Positions 21,763-34,000 of a stretch of 64,000 bases of DNA are shown here, piece after piece. The stretch's first letter is position 1. Every line of letters begins with the position of its first letter. Made by a program: the position numbers and the translations under genes. The notes under the pieces were generated by a model. It searched no databases. It had not been told where the DNA came from and saw only the letters and a list, made by a program, of their open reading frames with translations. This DNA comes from Capitulum mitella. Lineage: Eukaryota > Arthropoda > Thecostraca > Pollicipedomorpha > Pollicipedidae. The stretch is from contig CP099839.1 of the NCBI GenBank assembly GCA_030062745.1, positions 4,945,115 to 5,009,114 on the forward strand. The letters are read 5' to 3'.

Positions 21763-23156
21763 TTACGCGACACACTCCGACTCACATTCCTCAGGGAGAA
21801 AATAGTTATTGGCGTTTCCACCAAACCCAGAATAAGTCATCTCACGACACGTTTTAGATGTTTTGTCGTAAAAGTATCGCTTTCTGTACTGGAAACTAGT
21901 TCCTGTGTCTGGAGGGAGGCTGCAAACATCCACCTCGTAGTCTTTACCTTGACACACATTTTGGCAATCACTGTAGCTGAGAAAATTATTCCAGTTGCCA
22001 AAACACCCCGAGAAAATGAACCATTCGCACCGTTCCGTCCGGGAGTTGTAATACCATCTGACCTGACCATTGTAACAGATCTCAAAGCCACGAACCTTCG
22101 GTAGGCGACAGGCAACGGGAGGAACTTTGTCCAAAATGGCGTCAGGCTGACGACAAAAGAAAGTGCAGTCGTCCTGCGACGCGAATGAGTTCGACATCGC
22201 GCATCCACCAGCGGCAAAGCCGACGCACCGGCGCAGAGTTTCGTCGTAATAGTAGCGTTGCTCGGGCCACACACCGGGCCTGCAGTACGTGCGATCGGCG
22301 AGGGGAGGTCCGCATCGCCAGCTGTTCATGCTCTTGACGCTCAGCTCTATGTAGACGCTGGTTTGACACACCTCGCGACAGACCTCCCGGGTGGGGAAAT
22401 TATTGCCGTTAGCGTCACACTCGGAGCCGCTTTGGAACGACAGACAGGTGGTGAAGTCGGAGCTGTAGTACCAGCGCATTTCGTACATGCAGTCGTTGGC
22501 CAACAGCGGAGGATGGGTGCATATCTTCGGCACGGCGACTGGTATCATGGGCACTTGGAAAGGTCTTCGGCCCCTCCCTGAAGCATGACTGCTTTTTGTG
22601 AGGGTATTGTGTTTTGTGTGCGCCTGGTCCTGACCGTTGGCATGGAATGCTGCAATGTCCTGGTCGTCACGTACATTTTCCTGACTAGCATCTTCTCTCG
22701 AAAGAAGATTGCCATTGAGGGCTGCGGTCATTTGGAGTCCATTGGAGACAGTGGAGCCGTTTACCCACGCTTCTGCTGTCTTCACCTCAACTGGCAATGA
22801 AGATTTCGGCCCACTGGTTGTCGTCCAACGCGGCTCCAAACTGGTTCCACATGCAAAGCGGTTCTGAAGCTTTGCAACGAATACGAAAAGGAGACAGCGT
22901 TTGTAAAACCCTGCCAAGCAGTTTGGAGATCGAGAGAATAGTATTTTCCACATTTATCCTATCAATTCTGACATATCAAACTGTCCTAAAAGATAATGCA
23001 ACAAACATGAGCATGTTACTTACGAGCTTCACGGGTATTAGAGATGGATTAACACGGCACTGCTGTTTGAGCCTCAGATTCGTGGGGACGTTTGATAAAC
23101 TGGTGCTAGTCGATACTAACTGGAGAGCCAGCAACAACAGCACAAAGTAGGCCGAA
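21763..23156 (-). CDS. Secreted protein with four Kunitz (BPTI-like) domains, two exons seen
   Basis: Kunitz domains are compact disulfide-bonded modules, often serine-protease inhibitors. Exon 2 runs 22863-21763 (stop TGA region at 21763). The upstream exon ends at 23034 with a CTC|GTAAGT donor, and the acceptor CTTCAG is at 22864-22869; phase 0 fits on both sides. The upstream exon carries a hydrophobic run (YFVLLLLALQLVS) that should be the signal peptide. Its Met is not in this exon's open frame, so a short 5' exon is missing and the 5' limit here is approximate. After a Ser/Asn-rich linker come four domains. Domains 1-3 each have all six Cys; the residues after the second Cys (P1) are Met, Arg and Tyr, suggesting different protease preferences. 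Domain 4 lacks Cys 2 and Cys 4 together, so loses one whole disulfide. Secreted location and inhibitor role are inferred. Confidence 0.82.
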
Positions 23157-23159
23157 CTG

Positions 23160-24640
23160 CCACCAACGTTTCTTGGAAGACCTGGCTAGTCTTGCCTTGG
23201 TGGTGTCCCTTTGTGTACGTCAGGTCGCCATGGGAACGTCTGAAAGGCTGAAGATGCCTCTATTCAGCTGCGTCCAGAAAAAATGCCGCTACGAAATGAA
23301 CTACATTACAATTCAAGAGCAATGCCGTGTCATTTTACCCGCAGCCGAACGGCAGCCTTGACCACGTCTTGACTTGGATGATATCGGATCCATATACAAG
23401 CCGATGCAAATGGATACAAAATAACTGAAAAACGATTCGCATCGTGTTCTGCCTTTCCTGCGACCCCAGATGAAACTGGCTACGACGTTGTGTAGACCGT
23501 AGTTATGATCGCGGTTTTCTATCTTTTCACTCAGTTTATCGACGCCCTCAAGCAACGAACGTCCCACCACATGAATTTGTACATGAATGGATTGCAAAAG
23601 TGACTGCGTATTCATATTCTTCAGCGTATTGCTATGATCAAGATATGTGGGTATCCGTGCTATGTTTTTTACTGGTTGCTTTTGGCTTGTGGATGTATCC
23701 GTGCTATGTATTTTACTGCTTGCTTTTGACTTGTGGATGCATAGTGACTGCGGTCTTATGGCGATCATCCTCGTTTCACTGACGACGGTCGATTTACAGT
23801 CATCGACACAACTAGCCGCGACACTAAACATGACGAGTTTTCCTCGTGAAACGGGCACGTGTGCGGTGTAACTGTCCGATCAGTTTCACACCTTCGAGAC
23901 GACAAAGGCTTCACTGTATCGCCGCTCTTTTGACCAGATATCCTTAGGGCAGTTCGGGCAGCCCTTCGACCATATTTCACGCCCGTGGACTCCAGCACAT
24001 TTTACAGCTATTATATCTTACACTTCATATCGTGAAAGAACGCGTTTCACCACCATCTCTTTGTGGTGAACTACGAGGCTAAATTTCGAGGCTCGTAAAA
24101 AGGCCCAATTTCGCAAAACACGCCACTGACAACTACATTATTCGAGTTGGGTTTGCCGGTTTCTTCCAAACAAAACGTTTTCTTTTGCGTCACTTCAAAA
24201 AACCGTTGTAAGCCGCTGCAAACGTCGATTTGTAAAAAACAAAAGCACATATTTACGGTCCCTCTGATTTGAGCAAGTACTGTGCACACCATTTCATGCT
24301 CAACATCGCGCCGTACGAACTTAATTCGAGCCAATATATCATATACACATGTCGGCGCACAAGCACGTCGTGACGATGGAAACCCCGTGTAAGCTTGGGC
24401 CAGTTGGTTTTCATTCTTTATCCCGGCTGTGATTCATACGATGGAGAGCACCGCAACGGAAACAATCCTGACATTAAATAGAAAAGGACCATGTATTGCG
24501 AAACGATAACACTGTCCAGGCATAAGAACGAAGCAAGCTCCACTTTTGTCAGCCAAGTATTACCACTCACCACCGGGAGGGAAGCAGAGATGAGCAGGAC
24601 CCGGCGGCCGGCGCAGGCCGAGAGCGATGGCAGGGTGTGG
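23160..24640. other. Intergenic, with a 44-bp duplication at 23649-23745
   Basis: GTATCCGTGCTATG and the following TTTACTG-TTGCTTTTG-CTTGTGGATG occur twice, 44 bases apart. No gene is recognised. The missing first exon of the Kunitz gene may lie here. Confidence 0.5.
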
Positions 24641-24647
24641 CGGGGCG

Positions 24648-25057
24648 CGCGTGACGCCCGACCGGCAGACGGCGAGCGTGACGCCCGACCGGCAGACGGC
24701 GCGCGTGACGTCCGACCGGCAGACGGCGCGCGTGACGCCCGACCGGCAGACGGCGCGCGTGACGCCCCGCCGGTCGGACGGCGCGCGTGACGGCCCGCCG
24801 GCAGACGGCGAGCGTGACGCCCGGCCGACAGACGGCGAGCATGACGTCCGACCGGCAGACGGCGAGCGTGACGCCCGACCGGCAGACGGCGCGCGTGACG
24901 GCCCGCCGGCAGACGGCGCGCGTGACGCCCGACCGGCAGACGGCGAGCGTGACGCCCGACCGGCAGACGGCGCGCGTGACGGCCCGCCGGCAGACGGCGC
25001 GCGTGACGCCCGACCGGCAGACGGCGCGCGTGACGGCCCGCCGGCAGACGGCGCGCG
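24648..25057. repeat. 27-bp GC-rich minisatellite abutting the aminopeptidase stop codon
   Basis: About 15 units of the type GACGCCCGACCGGCAGACGG plus CGCGCGT (27 bases) run up to 25057; the aminopeptidase stop codon is at 25058-25060 on the minus strand. The array therefore forms the start of that gene's 3' untranslated region if transcription continues. As the unit is a multiple of three, all frames remain open on both strands for long distances. Variants differ at a few positions (CCCGAC/GCCCGCC, CGAGCGT/CGCGCGT). Confidence 0.92.
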
Positions 25058-28000
25058 CTACCCGAGCGGCTCCGTCTCGCGCAGGAGCCAGGCGTAGGCG
25101 GCGGTGCGGCCCTGCGCCTGCAGCAGGGCGCCCACCGTCTCGCGGCACTCGGCGTGGTAGTCGTTCAGCCAGCGGATCTGCGCGGCACAGGCTGCCGTCG
25201 GTCGGACTGCCGCTGCCACTCCCCGACCAGAGGCGTCTGATTCCCGCCCACCTCTGACGTCACAGCGTGCTCCGAGCGCTTCAGCCCATCCGAACCCGTT
25301 AAACAACGTCTCAGACAGTGAGCATACGCCTCTGCCAAGCGGGGCTAAAAGCAAACGACATAGCTCGAGCGAGCCCGCCCCGCCCGCCAGTGCACCCACC
25401 TGACCGCGCATCACGTTTACCTCGTCCTGCGTCAGCAGCTCGGGCACCAGCATCTTGGTCTGCACGGGCACCAGAGTGACGTGCGCGAACGTCAGGAAGC
25501 CGCGCTCGCGGAAGTTGTGCTTGGTGTTGGCCGGCACCACGCGGACGATGTTCTCCAGCCGGATGCCGAACTGGCCGTCCTCGTAGTATCCCGGCTCTGT
25601 GAAGTCGTGTGGCCGTTTGAAGACGGCCTTGTGTTCGGCGTGCCTCGGTCCAACAGAGCCGTCTGTTTCTCGGTACTCGGCAGGCGGGGTAAATCGACAC
25701 AGGTCAACTGCGCGAATCACAGGGAACGACGTCCTTGTTTTCTACGCTTGGGTGGAAGGGTAAAATACAGATGAGTTGTTGAATGTTGTTCAGAAGACGC
25801 GATTTTCTTTAACCAGAAATACCCTGGTTTCGATCGGTTATGCTCTACTTTTGAAGACCCCAAACCCATATCACACATTTAACACCAGCAGTGTATGGAT
25901 GTTTTCGAATCACGAAACGTTCCAATAGTGTCAGACATGTCTGACAAGCATGTCCTGTTGACGTACCGTCAGGGACAAGCATGCCCTGTTGACGTACCGT
26001 CAGAGACAAACATGCTCTGTTGACGTACCGTCAGACAAACATGCCCTGTTGATTTACCGTAAGAGACAAACATGCCCTGCTGATTTACCGTCAGAGACAA
26101 ACATGCCCTGTTGACGTACCGTCAGAGACAAACATGGCCTGTTGACGTACCGTCAGAGACAAACATGCCCTGTTGACGCACCGTCAGAGACAAACATGCC
26201 CTGTTGACGTACCGTCAGAGACAAACATGCCCTGCTGACGTACCGTCAGACAAGCATGCCCTGTTGACGTACCGTAAGAGACAAGCATGCCCTGTTCACA
26301 TACCGTCAGAGACAAACATGCCCTGTTGACGTACCGTCAGAGACAAACATGCCCTGCTCCATTCCAGCCTCGGTGGGCGGCTGAGGCCGGCTGTGAATCG
26401 TCATCGGCCCCTCGTGCACGTTCAGGTACGATCCGATGCCGTGTCCGGTGCCGTGGGAATAGTCCAGGCCCACCTCCCAGAGCGCCAGCCGCGCCAGGGG
26501 GTCGAGCAGGGTGCCCTGCGGGCCCGGCCAGACGTCGGTCACCGACATCGGACGGCTGACGAACACGCACAACACGTCAGACTGTGAGCCACGACCACAG
26601 AAGAAACGGATAGCCGGCAGACGAGGCTAACGACAGGGGAGTACCTTGCTTAGACTCTCAATACGCCGCCTGTGAGCCACACACAGAAAAGGACAGCCCG
26701 TGGACAAAGCCAACGACGGGGCAAGTTCCCTGCTCAAACTCTCAGACCTTTCTGGGCTCTAATGTTATCGGCAATTAAATGCATCTCAAAATCAAGTTCT
26801 ACGCATGCACCTTCCGGTTTCACATCACAACCGTAATCTGGATCTCAGATTTAATGGCCTAGAATAAAACATATTACGGGAAAGTCGTCATTAAGGAGAG
26901 CATCCCGACAGGTGCTCGGTTCCGGCCTTCAAGCCCGAGTTATTTTCATTCCTTGTATATGAATTTAGGTTTATCGCTAAGAATGCTCTGGATATACGGT
27001 AGAACGCGATACGGACTATACGATGGCGATATGAAGACGCTGGTCTCTAGAATAGCGGCCCCATCAACTGCCAGCCGGTAAATGGGACAAAGCCCCGGAC
27101 CTACCGAAATTCGTTTCACACGTGTGAAATAAGAACAAACGAAGCTTCTGCGGAAAAATATTTATCTCCACGTTTACCAACACACGCGTGACACTTTGGA
27201 TTTCACTGCTCAGTTTCACAACCCAGTAATGAACTCAACGGCAAAAGTGAGCATCACGTGCGCCCAATTATCTTCGACTTTTCGCTGACGGGCAGGCGAC
27301 ATATATCACAGACAACACGAAGCCCGTGTCCCAGCCGGTGCCACTGACCCTGGTTTTGGTGGGGAAGACAGCGGTGGCAAGTGCAATCTGTCCCTTCAGG
27401 ACCCGCGTGAAGCACTCCTTCTGGTGCTTGGACGGCTGACCAAAGTGGACGGTTCGCGTCACGTCCGTGGTGCCGTCCCTGAGGAGCAAACAGTCAGCGA
27501 CCGTCGCCAGCCACGACAGATTGCAGGGTCCACAGCCAGACCAGACGGCAGAGTCCACGGCCAGACCAGACTGCAGGGTCCACGGCCAGACCGGACAGCA
27601 GGGTCCACGGCCAGACCGGACAGCAGGGTCCACGGCCAGACCGGACAGCAGGGTTCACAGCCAGACCAGACGGCAGAACTGACCGCCGCCGGCCAGACCC
27701 GAGGGGAAGGTCCATCGACAAGACTCACAGAGCACCGTCAACAATCAGACAGCGGGCTGCATAACAAAAAAAAAAAAAAAAATAGCTTCACCAAGGACCA
27801 GGAAACACAGGCAAGAAAGACAGTCAGTGCTTGAACGATGCCCCACTGCAAGCCCACGCTTAAAGCAGACATCACTTGAAAGTTGACATTCTCGGTGTCC
27901 CATAAAGCTGTTCGCCTGCACCAATCACGTTCACTTCATTAGAGGTGATGGTTGTCACCCCAGCCTCACCTGTACTGGCCGCCCGAGTCCACCAGGTACA

Positions 28001-31000
28001 TCTCGTCAGCGGTGATGGCCCGGTCAGTGGCGGCCGCCGGGTGGTAGTGGATCACCGCTCCGTTCGGACCCGACGAAGATATCGTGGCAAAGCTCAGACT
28101 GACGAACAGATCCTGCTCCGCCCTGCAAAACCGGACAAAGAAACCGTCTCCAACAAAGGTCTATCGAAAACACGTTCACGAGCGACAAAAAACATAACAA
28201 ACATACCACCGGACAAAAGTAAGCCGTCCAACACCGCGCTGACCTGGCAATCGCCCGTCGGCGGGCGCCGGCAGGTCTGACCTGAGAGAGTCGAGTTTCG
28301 CGGCGCCGGACACCTCGGTGACCGTGCGGCCGCTGGCCACCTGCTCCTCCAGCCAGCACAGGTAGCTGCAGAGCGCCGCCGCATCCCGCACGTGCGCGCT
28401 GTGCATGCCTGCCGGACGGAGGGCGGTGGCGTCGGTACCGCGGCTGCCGGCGCCCGGTACTGAGGCGAGATGTTGTGGTCACGGAGCTCGTGTCCACTAA
28501 CCAGAGCGCCCACTGACCACAGGCCTCCTGCCCTGTGACCAACGCGCCTGAACTCGCCACGGTGCCAAGAGAGCAGAGTCGCCGCGTGCCAACTCTGGCG
28601 ATCGTGGCCCGCACGACGACGGCATCAGCAGCTTCCTAGACGGCACCACACATGCATGCCTGCGCCAGCTCTCCACCTGAATCACCCGTTCTCCTACAGA
28701 GCCCCAGACCCGGCTGAAGAACAGCAGACGACTGAGAGACATGCTCACCCTGAATTTCCGTTTCGTTTTTGATGGCCTTCATGGTGCAGGGTGGTGTTCT
28801 CTCCAGCACCTTCAGACCCTTGTCGAATATCGCGGTGAGCGCGTGGCTGGCCAGAGGACAAATCCACGCCTTCCCCTCCATGGCAGAAGCCTGAAGAGCA
28901 AGGGCGCACAACGAATGTATCCTCCATGCCCTGCTTCAGCTGAGACTTTGATATGCGAGTGTCGGTAACTGGGAAGGCGACTTCATGCAACTGGAGAAGA
29001 GTTGGACAAAGGTCAATCCACACTGGCTACAGCAACATATTGGCAACAAATCCATTTCGCTGCTCAGCCATTAGCTGACAATGAAGGCTATGACAGCGTT
29101 GTTTACATTATGTCCACTGAATAATGACGGAAATCAGGCAAGCGTTTAAAACGGCAAAACGCAAGGAGTAAAAAATTGCTTTGGTTCCAATGGTGATCTT
29201 TGACATTTTTCCATTTTCTATGATGTACGCACAATCAAAGTGCATCAAAATCAACCAGGGAGCGACTCCAGTACAAATGATGGCGATAACTACAAGACGG
29301 ATACTCGAAAGCACACAGTAAATGCAGAAGAAAAGCCTAACGGACCACGCCAGTACTTCAACTCACGCCAGTCGTCAAGTGCAGCCCTCGTTCAGTTCAA
29401 TGGAACTCACGTTCAACCTCAGGTCACGCTCGGCCGCGGCGGTCACGGTGAAGACCCGTACCTTTTCTTTGAGGAATGCCCAGACGGCGTCGTAGTCGTG
29501 CACCTGCAGGTCGGCGACTCCCTCGTCCGCAAAGTGCTGGTTCACACTCGGGCTCATCTTCTGAGCCTCGATGAAGAGGTGCACCGAATCGGGTAGCACC
29601 ACGCAGTACGAGAAGAACACCGGGTTGAAGACGATGTCGCTGCCTCGCAGATTCAGCAGGTCTGGCCGCAAAGGTATGCCAACGTGTTCACCACATGTTG
29701 TACGAAACATCACCAACTCAAACGTGACGAAAAGCATTGAATTTTGGGTACAGGATGGTAACAGTGTTTAAGTACGGTCGGCGTATGGCGTCAAATCTCA
29801 TCAAACGTGGTGCAAAGCGTGGCGTTTCAACTCCAGTCATATTATGCGTAGCCAGCCCGGACAATGTGAGTGTGTGTGTGTGTGGGCGGAGAAGGATCAT
29901 GCATCGCCATGTAGCATTAATGTTCACAAATTTGGAAACGCGAAAAAAATGACCCAGTGGCCCCTCCTATCCCTAAAGGTGACACCGGACACGGCTTGCG
30001 TGAGTAGGACTGGTTTCGGACGAAATACTGCCTCAAATGTATTGCTGAGCGTCACGTTTGGGCCCGGAATGTCTATGATGTGCAAGTAGGGCTGGCCTGA
30101 AGAAGCATTACATTTTTTCCAAATACGCATATTTTATAAAAATAAACTGGATTGGAACAATTTTCTATAATGATGTTCGGGACTGTTCGAGACCAGGACC
30201 CGTGCTAAGCAGAACTTAACGAACGGAATATGAACCCAACACCATATCGCGTAATTCCACGTAACGATTACTTTTGTGGCAAAACCTTGACGTGACGTCA
30301 AAGACACGACACGACCACGTGGCAATCCGCATGACCCTCTATTGTTCGGCTGCCAGCTGAACGGTGGGCCGAAAAGCGAGCGCCGAGACGACTTGCGTTT
30401 GTTTTTCCAAGACGGGAAGACTACCGCTCTCCCAACCGAGCAACCGATCACGACATCAAACAGCCTTAAATCGGCACGCCAGATATCCAAACTGTGTGAG
30501 AATGACGGCGGGTGACCGTTAATACGGAAAGAGAGTTCAAAATGACTGCGCATCAATGTCAGCCCAATGCACCAAGCAAGACATGCAGCAGATCAAGTAA
30601 CACAGAGTGAACCATGTACAACGCCGGAAATACACTGCAAATGGTCACAACAATCAGTGATAATCTTTCGCGGCGACCTGAATGCATTGTTCCCAAAATA
30701 TCTCGCATTGCATGCACGCCAATAAAACATTGGCAAGTAAAAAACTAGCATATCGTAACAGCATATCATAACATAACGTAAAAACATAGAATATCGCCAT
30801 TCGGAGCGCTGTAAAGCACATGTTTAAATGCTTCTTGGAAGCATTACATTTCCCTGTTAGCATTTACAAACAGGATTCCCTCGTTTCGCAAGTTTGAAAG
30901 CTGAAGCGATATCTCAGTTCTGTTCTCACCCTAACACTGAAAGCTTACAGGCAATTTCGTCCAAAGCAGCGACCACCAGAAGAGAGCATTTTCGTTCTTT

Positions 31001-34000
31001 CATTTGACGGCGAACTTCTTCCAGTTTGCTCTTCACCGACATTCCTGTCAACAGAACTGGTATAAAAACACGCCAAGGAATTACACGTTCCATCTGTCAT
31101 TGCACGAATGACTGTTAAGCACCTTAAGACCAAACCTACTGGAATTTAGTATACCTAGTTCCCTTGTTCTTCCTAGGGGCTGACAGGCTCTGACAGACTG
31201 ATCCTTCAACCTGGCAAGACAAAGACCTTCTTTAGCAGCAAAGAATCTTAACCGCACACAGTGCTGCTGATCACAGACAATCAAGTGACGTACAGCCAAT
31301 GACCGCCCCGCCGTATACCTGTGTACTTGATGGGGTGCGCGGTGACCGGGTCGGCGGTTTGCCCCGCCGCGTACCTGTGTACTTGATGGGATGCGGGGTG
31401 ACCGGGTTGCAGGTGCGCGCCGGCCGGTCGGTCCAGATGAGGTCCACCAGGTTTTGCGGGACGGGCCGCAGCCGGTGTCCGGCCGTGCTCAGCTCGGCCG
31501 AGAGCGTGTCCCAGACGCGCGACGACAGCAGCCGAGGGTCGACGCCGACCGCGCCGCCCGACTCCGGCAGGACGGAGGCCAGCCACTCGCCCTGCGACGG
31601 CGTGCCCGGCGAGCCTGTCGGCCGCGCGCCGCGCTGTGACGCGCACGGAACGTACAGACAAGCACGGCATTCAGACGCACACAGCATAGTGTGACACGCG
31701 GCAACGGCCAGATGCACACAGCGCACTGTGATACCTGCACGCACAGATGTACGCGATACACCGACATAGCCGTCATTTTGGATCGCTTAACCCTATTCCC
31801 GGAGGGCTAGACGGTATGGTCGATTCCCGGCAGGGGGGGGGGGGCGGATTCGGCCCACCCTGAGATCTCGAAAACTACACATCCAATTTCATCGCAACAA
31901 ACGGCAATCGATTTGCTGTGACGTGAACTACATTTTTATAAAAAGAAATTTCCAAAATTTTGGAATTTGTGGATACAGGGGGGCAAAAATGTCAAAATGG
32001 GGGGTACTTTTGGACTTCTTATAACTCCGTTGTTTATTGACCGATTTCGATGAAACTGGCATGAATCGAGAGATTATACATAGGGCTTTTACCATGGCCC
32101 TGCAAATCTGAAATTTTGAGAAAATTCATGGGCGTTAACAGGGTTTCAAAAATAGGATGATTAGTTTTCTAACAACTGGATGAACAAAAGAGGCAAACAC
32201 CCTTTTTTGGCTTCTGCTAGTCATGTTATACTAAAGAAGTACAAATCGCATTACAATGTTTGTATAATGTTAGCATAGGCGGTGCCAGGGACATGAAAAC
32301 GGGGGAACTGTCATGGTCACACGTTTCTCAGATCAACTTGTGACCTTTGACCTTAAATGACCTCCAGTGACCTTGGGATCACTTGGAATGATCTCGTGTG
32401 CATTTAATATTATCTGTAAACGTTTTCAATCATTTAAATTCACTCTATTTCAAAAATTTCATTTTATGGCTATTGCGATACAGGGTACGCGCACGGACAT
32501 TTTAGATCATAACTCCGTGACCCGACCTGATATCAAGCTGAAACTTGGTTCACAAGTAGAAGGTACCTTTTCTACGCCATATATATTTCCGGGTTTGGCA
32601 TTTGAAAAAACGGCGCCGAAATTATTGAAAAAAACAAATTTTGACCTTTGACCTTGACCTGACCTTGTAAAATGACCTCAGGTGAACAAAATTTTGTGTG
32701 CACATTGCCCAAGTATTTAGCTATACATCCATATAAAGTTTTAAGTTTTATCTTAAAAACTCTGTTTTTGGCAGCCATTTTCCTTTTACCCTAAACATGG
32801 CCAAAAAGGGCATGAGGTGTCTCCCAAAAACGTTGCCTGGCTCCGCCCCTGAACAAAATGGAATTTTGAAATTTTGTCACGGCACGTAGAAAGAATAGCT
32901 AGGAAAAGTCACCAAATCTCGTGAAGCTGCATTAAAAAGCCTGGAACTGGCAAGCAAAAAACCCGAGGGGGGCGGATTCAGCCCCCCTGCCGGGAATAGG
33001 GTTAACGGTACAATGCAGCATCAGCTTTCTGAAACGTAAAACACTCCTGTCCCAAAGACAAGGCTGCCTGTGGCACAGGGTTCGTTTGTTGTTTGTTGTG
33101 GGTTAGGACGCACAGCCTCTTGGGCTCAAGCGTCCGCGTCTGAAGTCAAGTTTTGTGTCCCGTCGGGCGTCAGTCAGTCGTCAGTCGGAATGTGTGGCAC
33201 AGAGGACACCCCACTGTTGTTGCCATCGCCCTTGGCAGCGCGACTGACCATCCTTCATCAGCGTCCAGTTGTGGTCCATCTCGTCCTGGGCCTGCAGGTA
33301 GTAGCGTCCGTCGGTCCAGAGGCAGGCCTGCGTCTGGGTGACCACCGCCGTGCCGGCCGAGCCCGTGAAGCCGGTCAGGAAGGCGCGCCGCTCGTCGCAG
33401 GCGGCCAGGTATTCACTCTGCCGGGCAGTGGCGCCCAGTGAGGCTACGATTCGTCGGGATAAGGTCACGACATCCAGCAGTCATATGTGACTTTACAACT
33501 GTGACAACAGCAGGTCAGTTTCATAATCATATCAGGAACTGAATGCTACACATCTGTTTCAATAAGTAATGATGAGTTAGAAATGGTAAGTTGTGCATCT
33601 TTATGCACAAGAAAAGCTGCAATAACAAACAGCCAGCTAAAAACCTCTACATACTGCAATCCATGAGTATCTTAAAACCTAAAAATATGGTGCAATTCAC
33701 ACAAACATTTTGCAAGTTGACAACAGCTCGGTTTTACCCTCCTAACATTGTCTTTGCTACGTATTTCTGTAAACTGCCTAAGACTATATGACACCACCTT
33801 AACCATGGCATGGCTGGTTGTGTATGTCCCAGTTTCCTTCACATTAATGGAGGGTGGGTCCTGAGCAGTGGTGGCTGGTGATCTCACAACCAGGCTGGTG
33901 ATCTCACAATCACCTGAAGCACACTGCCAGTGTAGTACCAAACTGTCTGAAATATGGCTGTCTTCCTCATTCATGTTGTCCAATTATCAAACCATAAATG

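Noticed and set aside
24567..25257. Long open frames on both strands across the 27-bp array
   Set aside because: The unit length is a multiple of three, so all frames stay open; there is no start context, splice context or family resemblance.
25940..26353. CRISPR array
   Set aside because: Units are contiguous without unique spacers, and the context is an animal intron.
28904..29003. An extra aminopeptidase exon ([20 protein letters not shown])
   Set aside because: It has a good acceptor but no GT donor that keeps frame, and exon 5 joins exon 6 directly with matching phase and unbroken similarity to the enzyme family.
32367..32651. A 95-codon frame inside the TTAA element as a transposase fragment
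   Set aside because: No DDE signature or similarity to known transposases; the second copy of the element does not preserve the frame.
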